From the NCBI RefSeq assembly GCF_003184185.1, contig NZ_QHJG01000015.1:46682-110681 (forward strand): 64,000 nt of DNA. The letters run 5' to 3'. Below, piece after piece: positions 1 to 9,548 of this stretch; the stretch's first letter is position 1, and each line of letters opens with the position of its first letter. The DNA comes from Legionella qingyii (GTDB lineage Bacteria; Pseudomonadota; Gammaproteobacteria; Legionellales; Legionellaceae). The translations under genes and the position numbers were made by a program. The notes beneath the pieces are model-generated. The model was given only the letters and a program-made list of their open reading frames with translations. It ran no database searches and was not told the origin of the DNA.

Positions 1-50
1 CAAAAAAATAAAGCGATTTATTTTTCTATTTACCGCGGAGAAAATAAAGC

Positions 51-1721
51 ATGAATGGTCGCATAGAATTAACTGTTGGAGACCAAGCCAAGCAGCTGTT
101 GAATGATATAAAATTTATAAAAAAATGGTCAATTTTATATGATTCCTGTTTGTATGGCACTGTATATCAATCTCCTGATTTCGTCTGCTCTTGGTATGAA
201 GTATATTATTCTGAATGGCAACCAGTGCTGGTTACTTTGTGGAACAAAGACAATGACCTCACTGCTTTATGGACTCTTGCTTTTTCCTTAAAAACCAACA
301 CCCTTGCTCATGCCGGAACAATTCAAGCAGAATACCATGCTTGGTTAGCTGTACCCGAAGTATCTGATTGGTTTATTAAAACGGCATGGTTTCAATTGAA
401 AAATCATTTTAGATTTTCAATACTAAGATTTACCTATCTTCCGCCATCTCTTCTTCCTATTCTTCAGTCCATCCCCGAGATGACGTACAATCTTATTGTG
501 CGGAAAAAAAATAGGCCTTTAATCCAATTAAATGCCCATGAGTTGCAAAAGTCTTTTATGAAAAAGAAAAATAAAAGCAAACTTAATCATCTCAAAAAAT
601 TAGGGGAATTAAAATTTTTAAGAATTACTGAATTGGTTGAGTTAGAGCGAGTCCTCCCTGAATTAATAAATTATTATGATTTTCGTCAAGGCGCGCTTCA
701 TCAAGTTACTCCCTTTCGAGATGATGACAAAAAACGCTCTTTCTTAGTACAATTATTTGTATCTGCTCCTGATAAGATTTGCATTACAGTAACTTATCTT
801 AACAATACTCCTATTGCTGCCATGATAGGAATGATTAGCAACAAGATGATACACTTGGATTTGTTACCCAGCTCCCCATTTTTAGCAGAATGTTCACCTG
901 GAAAATTGCATCTAATGCTATTAGGCGAGTACCTTATTAGTCAGGGCTATAAACAGTTTGATCTAACCCCTGGTGATGATGCCTGGAAAGAGCGTTTTGC
1001 CAATGCGCATGATGAAGTTTCTGAAGTTATCCTTTATAAATTCAGCTATTTACGTTTTCTTGTAAAGCTTTTTGATGGTTTGAAAAAACTCTTAAAACCT
1101 TATAAAAACTCTTTAAATAAGGTTAGATCCTTCATTCATAAAGGATCCAATCAATGCATTGCAAAATTAATTTATAGAATAAAAAATTGGATTAAAGAAG
1201 ATAACGAAATGTGTATCTACTTTTTTGAGCGGTCTTCTGCACAGAATTTTAAGTCTGATGAACGAGTCAAATGCAATTCAATCTCTGATTTACTCCATTG
1301 TGAGCCATGGCACAATCAATATGATTTTTTATCAACCGCATTAAAACGATTCAACGCAAAGGAATATATCTATACTATGACTATTGATAATTACCTTGCG
1401 ATTTATATTTGGATGACGAAGAACCGCAGTTTTTTTTCTATTTTCCAATATTCAGTTAATATTCCTGAAAAGAGCATCTTATTTTATGACTCATCGATAC
1501 ATCCAAAATTTAGAAGAAAAGGTCTTTATAAAATAATGCTTGCCCATATGATACATGAAGCATTTACTTTCACGGACATTAAATCTATTTATGTTTTTGT
1601 TTTAGCGAGTAATTTACCTTTCCGCCATGCTATAGAACAAGCGGGGTTTCAATATCGAAGTTCAATTTTTATGCAGAGAAGATTCGGTTTTGTAAAAAAA
1701 TGGATGAATAAACCACTATAA
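51..1721 (+). CDS. Double GNAT protein (CelD/BioF2-like plus GNAT)
   Basis: Predicted 556-residue cytoplasmic acyltransferase. The first part (about 30-340) resembles the CelD/BioF2-like Acetyltransf_6 fold found near polysaccharide genes: a basic KKKNKSK stretch near 170, then a region ending in LTPGDDAWKERFA. The last 150 residues look like a second GNAT domain, with RRKGLYKIML as the acetyl-CoA loop and a typical ending 'AIEQAGFQYR'. A GGAG box 10 bases upstream supports the start. It is followed in the same direction by an ATP-grasp ligase, so both may act on one product. Substrate unknown. Seen: motifs and order; inferred: transfer of an acyl or aminoacyl group to a sugar or peptide. Confidence 0.72.
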   Translation: MNGRIELTVGDQAKQLLNDIKFIKKWSILYDSCLYGTVYQSPDFVCSWYEVYYSEWQPVLVTLWNKDNDLTALWTLAFSLKTNTLAHAGTIQAEYHAWLAVPEVSDWFIKTAWFQLKNHFRFSILRFTYLPPSLLPILQSIPEMTYNLIVRKKNRPLIQLNAHELQKSFMKKKNKSKLNHLKKLGELKFLRITELVELERVLPELINYYDFRQGALHQVTPFRDDDKKRSFLVQLFVSAPDKICITVTYLNNTPIAAMIGMISNKMIHLDLLPSSPFLAECSPGKLHLMLLGEYLISQGYKQFDLTPGDDAWKERFANAHDEVSEVILYKFSYLRFLVKLFDGLKKLLKPYKNSLNKVRSFIHKGSNQCIAKLIYRIKNWIKEDNEMCIYFFERSSAQNFKSDERVKCNSISDLLHCEPWHNQYDFLSTALKRFNAKEYIYTMTIDNYLAIYIWMTKNRSFFSIFQYSVNIPEKSILFYDSSIHPKFRRKGLYKIMLAHMIHEAFTFTDIKSIYVFVLASNLPFRHAIEQAGFQYRSSIFMQRRFGFVKKWMNKPL

Positions 1722-1817
1722 AACTTAATTGAGATAGATAAGGATTAAACAGTTTACAAGAACCGGTTGTTTTAATTTGCTGTATATATTTAAAATCTTG
1801 TCTGGGGAGTTGAATCA

Positions 1818-3071
1818 ATGAGCAACCTCATTAAAGGGGAGAATTATAAGTTGAATAATCCTGCTTTTATTTTAGGTTTGTTTGATCCTGGACTTGCTGT
1901 GGTACATCTTCTTGCGGATGCCAAAGTTAATGTTATCGGTTTTTCAACTTTTTCTGCAGGTGAAATCGGAGTATACACACGAAAATGCAAGGTCCATCAG
2001 ATCCCTTATCCCATAGGACGTGAGGATGCACTATTAGACTTTCTTCTTAAATTTATACAGGATAATAATTGGACCAGCCTTTATCGCCCGGTGTTATTTC
2101 CTACAACAGATCTATTTGTTTATTGGATAGCAGAAAATGAAGATATACTAAAAAAGTATTTTTTATTTGAGCAACCCTCTAAAGAAATAACCCTTCTTTT
2201 CAAAAATAAAAATGTACAGAGCCAGTTAGCGCTTAATGCAGGTTTAAACATACCTTGGACAATAGAAATCAAACATCTTAATGATCTTCCTCACTTAGAA
2301 AAGCTTAGTTTCCCTTTATTAGTAAAAGGGGCCGACTCAACTACTTGGAAAAAAAATATTCACGAAAAAGGGATAGAAATTTCCAGGAAGGCAGATCTTG
2401 AACCGTTAGTTTGTGAGCTTTTGAAAACGCAACAAAGTGTTATTCTCCAAGAAATCATTCCAGGACCAGAGTCTAATTTAATAGAGGTTTCTATGATAGC
2501 CACTCAAAAAAGTGACATAGTAAGCTCTATTACCGTTCGAAAAATTCATCAGTTTCCGCGGAAATATGGTACAGGTTGTTTGGTTGAAGAAAGTCATTTC
2601 CCCGAGATAGAAAAGCTAGCCATAAAATTTGTTCAAAAGAATAAGTTAAGTGGTATTTTAAATATGGAATTTAAATTAAATGAAAAAAATGGATTAGCTT
2701 ATTATATTGAAACCAATCTTAGAAGCTGGGATCAAATTGGGATAACTCGATGTATTGGTGGTAACTTCCCATATCTCCTGTTTCAACTTCTAACCGATAC
2801 AAAACTTCCATTTTCCTATAAGAATTGTTCCAAATATTCTCCCATTACTTGGATTGATCCGGTGAGTGAAGCAACCTTAATATCTCAAGAACCAAACAAA
2901 TTGAATGCATTTTTTACATTTTTACAACGATGGAGAAAAAGTACTGTAATTAACAGTTGGTACTGGAATGATCCTGTTCCTTTCATAAAAAAATGGAGTT
3001 TATCCCACAAAATTCATTCTTTGATTCAGTTTATTTGGAAAAATAGTTTCGCTAAACTCCATAAATCTTAA
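1818..3071 (+). CDS. ATP-grasp ligase family protein
   Basis: A 417-residue protein of the ATP-grasp superfamily (carbamoyl-phosphate synthase large-chain-like, carboxylate-amine ligases). The N-terminal 110 residues look like the pre-ATP-grasp domain. FPLLVKG (about 165) is the ATP-binding lysine strand, VILQEIIPG the hinge, and LNMEFKL...YYIETNLRSW the metal-binding Glu/Asn motif. The GGGGAG box before the ATG supports the start. Family members join a carboxylate to an amine through an acyl-phosphate. It lies 96 bases after the double GNAT gene; such enzymes often occur in capsule or exopolysaccharide loci. The acceptor is not predictable. Confidence 0.75.
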   Translation: MSNLIKGENYKLNNPAFILGLFDPGLAVVHLLADAKVNVIGFSTFSAGEIGVYTRKCKVHQIPYPIGREDALLDFLLKFIQDNNWTSLYRPVLFPTTDLFVYWIAENEDILKKYFLFEQPSKEITLLFKNKNVQSQLALNAGLNIPWTIEIKHLNDLPHLEKLSFPLLVKGADSTTWKKNIHEKGIEISRKADLEPLVCELLKTQQSVILQEIIPGPESNLIEVSMIATQKSDIVSSITVRKIHQFPRKYGTGCLVEESHFPEIEKLAIKFVQKNKLSGILNMEFKLNEKNGLAYYIETNLRSWDQIGITRCIGGNFPYLLFQLLTDTKLPFSYKNCSKYSPITWIDPVSEATLISQEPNKLNAFFTFLQRWRKSTVINSWYWNDPVPFIKKWSLSHKIHSLIQFIWKNSFAKLHKS

Positions 3072-3106
3072 TGTTATTGGTTGAATCAAACGTCACAAAT
3101 ATTTTT

Positions 3107-4810
3107 TTAAATCCATAGTTTTTTTAATTTTCTAAAAGAAAATATAGGCTTGGAATAAACATCAATTAACACGGCATTTGCGCCAAATTTTGAAATGGTG
3201 TGCATTCCTTGTTTTCCTGGCGGCGGTTGAATTTCGCAACAAAACTCTTCTTGAAACGATGTGGGGCTAAGAGTTTTGATTCGATTAACCATAATGGATT
3301 TCCCATATCTACCAGCGCAGTTTTGTGAAGGTCGATAAATTATATCGTTTATAATAAACGGCGTTCCTGCTGGTCGACTTGATCTAATATCACATTTTAC
3401 TGGATTAAGTGCATGTTGTTGCCATGCACCTGTTAGTGTTTTAGAGTACCAAATGAAAAGATGAGAGTTATCTCCAATTTCTTTATGGGTACAAAATAAC
3501 CACCAATAATCCTTACTATGCATGATTGTTATATCAACTGCGGGGAAATCATGTATCAAAACAGCTTTTTGATACCATTTTCCAGTGGGTGTTCGCTTCC
3601 AGAGTGATACTTGGTTCGATGCGGAAGATTCCGGAATGCAATAAAGCGCCCCATTTTCACAGATAAGATAAGGATAAGATAAATGTCCTGGAGTTTCCAA
3701 GATATTATCTTCTCCTTGAAATTCCCTTCCATTATCCCATTTTAAATAGGAGATTTTTCCTTCTTCTTGTATTTGATCAAATTTTTCAAATAATATTATT
3801 CCTGCCCCCTCTTCATAAGGATATACTCCAAAAGGATCTGCCATAAAATATTTTTTTAGGTCAGAATTCACATATTTTATTAAATTTTCATCTATTGATG
3901 TTGTTTGAACAAAAGATTCAATGGTTTTTTCAACAACACCAATTCGCCAACTCATCATTGTAATTTTAGGATGTGTTACCAACCAGGAATAAATACGGCT
4001 GCTTACATGAAAAAAATATTTTAACATGTCGACATTACTGGGTTTCTTTTTTATAGCTACTTTTTTTTCTTGAGCTGGATAATCGCGAACAATATCTTTA
4101 TTAGAATGAATTAATTCTTGGCAAACTCGTTTTGGGAAATATGTAGTACTTAAGAGTATTGTATCCAGGTTAGTTCTGTAAGTCCCTTTACAACTAAAAT
4201 GACTACAAAATAATTCTCCTCTATGCAGGATGTAGCCTCTATCCTGGTGTTCAGTCAAACGTTGTAATGTAACAGTAATGCAATCTTTCTTATCAAACGT
4301 TTCCCAAAATGCCGGAGGTAAGTCTCCATGATATTCAGGATCTCCATAATGAAATCGCCAAACCCCGAATTTTGCGGCATTCAAAAAATCACCTTTTAAA
4401 ATGCTGTCTTCAAAATGTAATATAAAGTCTAACTCTCTGATCTTAAGATCTTTTAAATCTTCATCATCACAATAAATAGTATCTGCCCTACGATTAATAC
4501 TGTGAAATCTAATTTTTTTTATTTCAGTATTTTGCAATGTACTACTCATATCTGTACGAACCATAGCTTTTAATTTAGGTAAGACTAGATACTTATAGAA
4601 CAACATCCAGAATAAAAATCGAGAATTTTTTAAAAGATAACGCCACTTACTAAGCCTCTTTTTTTTATATTGCGGAACGATGATAAGTGCAAGTTCAGCA
4701 TACTGAGAATCAAGCAGCTGAGTTAAACAATTCGCTTGCCACATTGGAAAAATTGTTGGGCTTGTACTAATTACTGCAAATTTAAAACAACCATATTCTT
4801 TGGGTATCAT
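3107..4810 (-). CDS. Formyltransferase-like / sugar propeller fusion protein
   Basis: A 567-residue protein convergent with the ATP-grasp gene. Residues about 100-240 resemble the Formyl_trans_N fold: FHYGDPEYHGDLPPAFWE fits the catalytic N-x-H...LP...P region and HQDRGYIL fits the D-x-G loop. The usual Asn of N-x-H is Arg (RFH), so activity may be altered. Residues about 300-560 look like the five-bladed propeller found at the N-terminus of glucosamine inositolphosphorylceramide transferase-type proteins (FMADPFGVY, SYPYLI, SSRPAGTPF, RPSQNCAGRYG). No clear ribosome site was seen before the ATG. Probably acts on a formylated or acylated amino sugar; this is inference. Confidence 0.65.
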   Translation of the reverse strand: MIPKEYGCFKFAVISTSPTIFPMWQANCLTQLLDSQYAELALIIVPQYKKKRLSKWRYLLKNSRFLFWMLFYKYLVLPKLKAMVRTDMSSTLQNTEIKKIRFHSINRRADTIYCDDEDLKDLKIRELDFILHFEDSILKGDFLNAAKFGVWRFHYGDPEYHGDLPPAFWETFDKKDCITVTLQRLTEHQDRGYILHRGELFCSHFSCKGTYRTNLDTILLSTTYFPKRVCQELIHSNKDIVRDYPAQEKKVAIKKKPSNVDMLKYFFHVSSRIYSWLVTHPKITMMSWRIGVVEKTIESFVQTTSIDENLIKYVNSDLKKYFMADPFGVYPYEEGAGIILFEKFDQIQEEGKISYLKWDNGREFQGEDNILETPGHLSYPYLICENGALYCIPESSASNQVSLWKRTPTGKWYQKAVLIHDFPAVDITIMHSKDYWWLFCTHKEIGDNSHLFIWYSKTLTGAWQQHALNPVKCDIRSSRPAGTPFIINDIIYRPSQNCAGRYGKSIMVNRIKTLSPTSFQEEFCCEIQPPPGKQGMHTISKFGANAVLIDVYSKPIFSFRKLKKLWI

Positions 4811-5173
4811 TAATTTATTTTCAGAAATTAGTAATTTATAAGATATAATAGTCTAGAAAAAACAGGATCACCACAGACAAAAATACCCAAGGCAGCAATA
4901 GCAAAGGAATTGATGACTTTTACTGTAATATTAGTACTACAGTTTAATGGACTACCTTTATACCAACGATATGCAATAGTTGCTTTATTGTACCTTTCGA
5001 GTGCCTCAAACCTTCATAAGGAGCTGATTCGCTCACCGCAAATTTCCTCCGTTGCTTGGCCCTGAATCGCCTATCATCGCTAAAAAACCAGTCCATCGCT
5101 AATCCGACATCCCGGCATGTCCGCGGGGTAACATATGTGATCAAGCGACAGTGCTTGCCACGGAGAAATTCAC
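4811..5173. other. Gene-poor gap between accessory genes
   Basis: About 360 bases between the formyltransferase-like gene and the CX5R protein gene; both neighbours are on the minus strand. Apart from the doubtful 66-residue ORF, no terminator, RNA or repeat family could be supported. Base composition changes at about 4940, from AT-rich to more GC-rich, which may mark an old insertion. Confidence 0.4.
4944..5144 (-). CDS. Doubtful small ORF, 66 residues
   Basis: A short basic ORF (DDRRFRAKQRRKF motif) inside an otherwise gene-free stretch. It has no convincing ribosome site and I recognise no family. The local sequence is richer in GC than its neighbours, so it may be a remnant of a mobile element rather than a working gene. 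Confidence 0.2.
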   Translation of the reverse strand: MITYVTPRTCRDVGLAMDWFFSDDRRFRAKQRRKFAVSESAPYEGLRHSKGTIKQLLHIVGIKVVH

Positions 5174-7675
5174 TTAATTATGGAGACATGTTTCACCAAG
5201 ATGAGACTCTTTGGATTTAGTAAACAAGTTCGACCATTCCTCTACCGTCTTTTCAACCATTTCCGTAAAATCAGTATCATCATGCGGTTTGAAAAAATCG
5301 CGTGCACGTCCATAAACGGAATTGGTTGCCTCAGCACGGCTTTCATCTGATTCAGGCCTGTCTAATATAATTTGGAATATCTTTTCAAACCGCTCAATAT
5401 TATCTTTTCCAGATGTAGGGCTTAGCATTAAGTCGAAAATTTGTTTTATTCCATCAGGAATGGTTACCGGCTCAGAAAAATATTTTATTGGTACTGTCTC
5501 AGAAAAGAATTTTACAGACCAACGCCCGTTTAATTCTCCTACTGGGACTGGGGTAAATAGACTTTTTTCATTGATTAATAGATGTAACGAGTCGTAAAGT
5601 CGATTACAATTTGTTTTACCTAATTGGCGAGCAACCAAACGACAGAGCAATGTATTTTTGGGGAGTACATATTCTTTTACCTTTTTAGAGCCGCCAATAA
5701 AAATATTTTTTACTTCGTTATCCGTTGCAACCCGATCATCGTCTTTAAGTGCTCGCTCGTTATCCAACCGTTTTTTAATTTCTGTAGCAATATCCTCGGG
5801 TAAGTACCAGTCTGGGGTCTTGATGCCTTCAGAACCTGGCGCATTCTGTCCTGCATGTTCATGATGATGACGACTCATATACAGATCAGCTACTAAGGAG
5901 ACAAAACGAATGCGATTCTTTTTATCATAGAGCTCATCAAATACAGGCCAACATCCATAGAGTTCTTTATAAAGAATCATCGCATCAGTATGAATAAGCT
6001 CTATGGCTTTTCTATCCTTGCCACTAACGCACGATCCATAAGAATGCCCTCCAATGCTCAAAATAATTAACTGCTCCAGAGAGCTCAAAAATAATTCCCT
6101 GCCTGCATAATCAAAAATAGTTGCGGTCCCTGTAGCTGACTCTAAGACACTTTTATATTCCTCCAAAAGAGTCTTTAGGCCTGGAGTCGAAGAAACATAT
6201 TTCTCCGCTACAGCCAATAAATTCAAACTGTCTTTATCATTTGACTGCGTATAATAGAGTCGTTTTGCTAAATTATAGGGATGATTATTCTGGAGAATCG
6301 TTTGTGTCGCTGCGCGTCGTTCTACCGCTGCCCGCGCTAATTTATACAGCTCTAAATCTGGAGGTAATGTGGGCAAATAGTCGGTAATCCAAGTCGGCAC
6401 ATAATCGGCTGCATGAATTGGACTAATCAGCGTTTGTAATATTGCAAGTTGATCCGGTTGTGCATTTTCCATCACTTTAGCCAGATTCGAATCGATATGG
6501 CGTTGTTGCACCGCTCCAGGCCATGTTAATCCATCTCGAGTTGCAACGTGACTGGAGCGATATCGCTTCTTTGACAGTTCACGAAATTTTCCATCTTGAC
6601 TCACTGCTAATAAACTATGAACAGCATAATTTGCAGGCAGAGGCAGCGTTCGATGACGACTGGATAAATAAGTAACTGCATCTTCGACTCGTTTGCATCC
6701 TTTCAGCACATGTTCCAGGAAAAACTGTTGATGCTCGGACAATACCCAATACCATTGTGGAATACTTGAAATGCCTCCCACCGTAGAGGAGCATTCCTTC
6801 TTAAAACTTTCTGAGAAAATTAGCTTCTTAAACTTGCTTAAGTTGTATTCCAAGTTCGATGGGTCTAATGCCAAGACACGGATCATTTCTTGCAAATGCG
6901 GGCCCAACTCATTAAACCAGGCAGGAAGTGGTAACGAGTTCGTAGCAATTTGTTTTAGATCAACATTAAAATTAATTGCTCTTTTTTTTATTAATGCCCA
7001 TTCGATTAAAAAACTATTAAAGTCCTGAACGACTTCAATATAGCTGCCAATTGATCGATTCAGATTACAAAAATAGGCTTGCTGATACTCTTCAAGTTTA
7101 CAAACCCAGGATGGAGTTTTGGGATATTTGCTCGCCTTAATTTGTTTTAATTCATTTATAAATTGTTCATAGTAAGGAGGAAGCGATTCGTCGATCTGGA
7201 GAATGTAATCGTCATCATTCAACTTCATGGGCGTTAATGTTGCCAGATCGTAGCGACCTTGACGCATTAATTCATATTGTTCTGCTTCATTCAATAACTC
7301 AATTGCTTCTTTAATGGAAGTACCCCACCCCAAAGCAATCAATTCAATTAATTTCGCAGTGTATTTTTCTAATTCCTTATGCAATTCATCCATTGAGCCT
7401 TTTGCATGCAAAGCATCTTCTTCGCATTCGTTCACATACTCTTCTAAGGTGCTTTTGAGCAAAAAACGGCTTTGCGGCGCTAATGGATAAGCATCAAGAA
7501 GAAAGGAGAACGCCTTATGGAGACTATTAACCCGACGTACGAAACTGCGGTGATTATCAGGCTTCTTGTGGTAAGTTTCTAGAATATAGCCAGGAAAGCG
7601 AATTGCTAAGGCTTCGAGTAATTCAGCTGATAATTCGGTACCATGCGGTACACGTAAAATAATTCCTTTTCCCAT
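5174..7675 (-). CDS. CX5R phosphatase-like protein, candidate Dot/Icm effector
   Basis: An 833-residue, apparently soluble protein with no signal peptide. Cys549 to Arg555 in GSCVSGKDRK forms a CX5R phosphatase P-loop of the SopB/IpgD/SidF kind (family form CKSGKDRTG). Further on, QNAPGSEGIKTPDWYLP resembles the N-x-G...K segment that follows the catalytic loop in those phosphoinositide phosphatases. The first 500 residues are mostly helical with no recognised domain. AAGGAAA nine bases upstream supports the start. Legionella uses CX5R phosphatases (SidF, SidP) to change host phosphoinositides, so a role as a translocated lipid phosphatase is a reasonable inference. The usual Thr after Arg is Lys, so activity is uncertain. 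Confidence 0.62.
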   Translation of the reverse strand: MGKGIILRVPHGTELSAELLEALAIRFPGYILETYHKKPDNHRSFVRRVNSLHKAFSFLLDAYPLAPQSRFLLKSTLEEYVNECEEDALHAKGSMDELHKELEKYTAKLIELIALGWGTSIKEAIELLNEAEQYELMRQGRYDLATLTPMKLNDDDYILQIDESLPPYYEQFINELKQIKASKYPKTPSWVCKLEEYQQAYFCNLNRSIGSYIEVVQDFNSFLIEWALIKKRAINFNVDLKQIATNSLPLPAWFNELGPHLQEMIRVLALDPSNLEYNLSKFKKLIFSESFKKECSSTVGGISSIPQWYWVLSEHQQFFLEHVLKGCKRVEDAVTYLSSRHRTLPLPANYAVHSLLAVSQDGKFRELSKKRYRSSHVATRDGLTWPGAVQQRHIDSNLAKVMENAQPDQLAILQTLISPIHAADYVPTWITDYLPTLPPDLELYKLARAAVERRAATQTILQNNHPYNLAKRLYYTQSNDKDSLNLLAVAEKYVSSTPGLKTLLEEYKSVLESATGTATIFDYAGRELFLSSLEQLIILSIGGHSYGSCVSGKDRKAIELIHTDAMILYKELYGCWPVFDELYDKKNRIRFVSLVADLYMSRHHHEHAGQNAPGSEGIKTPDWYLPEDIATEIKKRLDNERALKDDDRVATDNEVKNIFIGGSKKVKEYVLPKNTLLCRLVARQLGKTNCNRLYDSLHLLINEKSLFTPVPVGELNGRWSVKFFSETVPIKYFSEPVTIPDGIKQIFDLMLSPTSGKDNIERFEKIFQIILDRPESDESRAEATNSVYGRARDFFKPHDDTDFTEMVEKTVEEWSNLFTKSKESHLGETCLHN

Positions 7676-7841
7676 CGATTAATTTCCTTAACGACTTACC
7701 TCGGTTTAAAAAACTCCCTTAGGATTATTCAAAAAGAGGTTATATTAGTCCTAATCTCTTCGTTATTATTGTATAAATAATTCCATGAAACAATTACAAT
7801 AATCACTTAATTTGATAAAAATAATAAAAAGGAGTTTGTTA

Positions 7842-9341
7842 ATGAGCTACATTGTACAACATTATATTGGTGGACAATTAATCAATGAAACGAATACGAC
7901 TACCCATCCTATTTATAATCCAGCATTAGGGGAAGTAATCGGCCAAGTTCATTTTGCATCCAAATCACTGTGCGATAAAACGATCGCTACTGCCAAAGAA
8001 GCTGGAGCAGAATGGGCACAAACTCCTGCAATAAAAAGAGCACGAATTCTTTTTAAATTCCGCGATTTATTAGAAAAAAATCAATTGGATCTGGCACGGA
8101 TCGTCACTCGTGAACATGGCAAGACTTTGGATGATGCAAAAGGTTCTGTAGCACGTGCTATAGAAGTAGTTGAATTACATTGCGGCCTAGTCAATCAACT
8201 CAAAGGAGATTTCTCAGCAGATGTAACCAATGGCATTGATTGCCATACATTACGCCAACCAATAGGTGTTTGTGCTGGTGTCTCTCCTTTTAATTTCCCT
8301 GTTATGGTTCCGGTTTGGATGATGATTCCGGCAATTGCATGTGGCAACACCTTCATCTTGAAGCCTTCCGAACAGGACCCTTCCGCTCCAGTTCGTCTCC
8401 TTGAATTATTAAGTGATGCAGGATTGCCTGCTGGCGTTGCCAATTGCTTGCATGGCGATAAAACTACAGTAGATCATTTACTGGCTCATCCAGACATCGC
8501 CGCCTTTACTGCTGTAGCATCAACACCAGTTGCGCAATATATTTATACTACAGCAACAGCTCATGGAAAACGGGCCCATACATTTGGTGGTGCTAAAAAC
8601 CATTGCATCGTGATGCCTGATGCCGATCTCAATCAAGCCGCTTCTGCAATTGTGGGCGCAGCCTACGGTTCCGCAGGTGAGCGATGCATGGCGATATCTG
8701 TTGTTGTGACTGTAGGGGATCACACCGCTGATGCCTTAATTGAAAAAATGACACCGCAAATTAAAGCAACGCGGATCAATGCGGGTGATGTACCTGGTAC
8801 AGATATGGGGCCATTGATTAGTGGGGCACATCGAGAGAAAGTACTCGCAGCCGTCGATAAAGGGATAAACGAAGGTGCCAAATTAATTATCGATGGTAGA
8901 ACATTTAAACATCCTGAACATCCACAAGGTTTCTTCATGGGACCGTGCCTGTTTGATCATGTTCATGAAAATATGTCCATTTATCAAAATGAAATTTTTG
9001 GGCCAGTTCTCGTAATTGTTCGAGCCAATAATTTTGAAGAAGCACTCGCTTTGGTGAATAGAAATCAATATGGCAATGGAACAGCAATTTTCACGCGCGA
9101 TGGATTTAGTGCGCGTGAATACAGTCAACGCGTACAAGTTGGAATGGTAGGAATTAACATTCCTATTCCTGTTCCTATTGCCAATCATCCATTTGGCGGC
9201 TGGAAACATTCTTCTTTTGGTGACACCAACATGCACGGGCAAGAAAGCGTCAATTTTTATACTCGACGCAAAACAGTCACCAGCAAATGGCCTGTTAGTG
9301 AAATCAAAGAAAGTGCTTTTATCATGCCAACGCATGATTAA
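7842..9341 (+). CDS. mmsA: Methylmalonate-semialdehyde dehydrogenase (acylating)
   Basis: A 499-residue aldehyde dehydrogenase that converts methylmalonate (or malonate) semialdehyde with CoA and NAD to propionyl-CoA (or acetyl-CoA), late in valine breakdown. Visible: the cofactor-site segment GVSPFNFPVMVP, the catalytic cysteine in GSAGERCMAIS, and the C-terminal NHPFGGWKHSSFGD; length matches the family. The start is placed at 7842, where AAGGAG lies ten bases upstream and MSYIVQHYIGG begins, rather than at an upstream TTG at 7812. First gene of the mmsA-mmsB-acs group. Confidence 0.93.
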   Translation: MSYIVQHYIGGQLINETNTTTHPIYNPALGEVIGQVHFASKSLCDKTIATAKEAGAEWAQTPAIKRARILFKFRDLLEKNQLDLARIVTREHGKTLDDAKGSVARAIEVVELHCGLVNQLKGDFSADVTNGIDCHTLRQPIGVCAGVSPFNFPVMVPVWMMIPAIACGNTFILKPSEQDPSAPVRLLELLSDAGLPAGVANCLHGDKTTVDHLLAHPDIAAFTAVASTPVAQYIYTTATAHGKRAHTFGGAKNHCIVMPDADLNQAASAIVGAAYGSAGERCMAISVVVTVGDHTADALIEKMTPQIKATRINAGDVPGTDMGPLISGAHREKVLAAVDKGINEGAKLIIDGRTFKHPEHPQGFFMGPCLFDHVHENMSIYQNEIFGPVLVIVRANNFEEALALVNRNQYGNGTAIFTRDGFSAREYSQRVQVGMVGINIPIPVPIANHPFGGWKHSSFGDTNMHGQESVNFYTRRKTVTSKWPVSEIKESAFIMPTHD

Positions 9342-9357
9342 AAATAGAATAATTAAT

Positions 9358-9385
9358 GTAGCCTGGGTAAAAGCGAAGCCATAAT
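9358..9385. repeat. CCTGGGT-type REP fragment
   Basis: A half copy of the dispersed palindromic repeat (GTAGCCTGGGTAAAAGCGAA) just after mmsA. Its inverted partner arm is missing here. Confidence 0.5.
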
Positions 9386-9397
9386 TCCCACTACCGT

Positions 9398-9439
9398 TAA
9401 ATAAGCTGTCATTCCCGCTAAATAAGCTGTCATTCCCGC
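9398..9439 (+). repeat. Tandem duplication of a 21-bp unit
   Basis: Two exact adjacent copies of TAAATAAGCTGTCATTCCCGC (9398-9418 and 9419-9439). The second runs into the following palindromic element, so the duplication probably arose by slippage at the element's edge. Confidence 0.85.
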
Positions 9440-9495
9440 GGAGGCGGGAATCCATGCCTATTTTAGGGATAGATTCCCGCCTTCGCGGGAATGAC
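9429..9495. repeat. TTCCCGC/GCGGGAA palindromic repeat
   Basis: Inverted repeat with 24-base arms at 9429-9452 and 9472-9495 (GTCATTCCCGCGGAGGCGGG and its complement with two central changes). Each arm is itself nearly palindromic, as in REP-type elements. A diverged copy lies at 54329-54410. Transcribed, it would fold into a long hairpin between mmsA and mmsB. Confidence 0.8.
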
Positions 9496-9548
9496 ATAAG
9501 TTTTAAATGGCGAGGGTCTTAACCTCAGGCTAAATTTTGCATACACAG

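Noticed and set aside
4944..5144. Transposase remnant
   Set aside because: Basic composition and a GC shift suggest a mobile origin, but I could not recognise a family or terminal repeats, so it is listed only as a doubtful ORF.
5322..5864. Two short plus-strand ORFs
   Set aside because: Both antisense inside the CX5R protein gene and without ribosome sites or motifs.
8883..9497. 204-residue minus-strand ORF beginning SFPRRRESIPK and containing SRLRGND
   Set aside because: It is the translation of the TTCCCGC palindrome plus the antisense strand of mmsA; SRLRGND-type peptides are a known artefact of such repeats.
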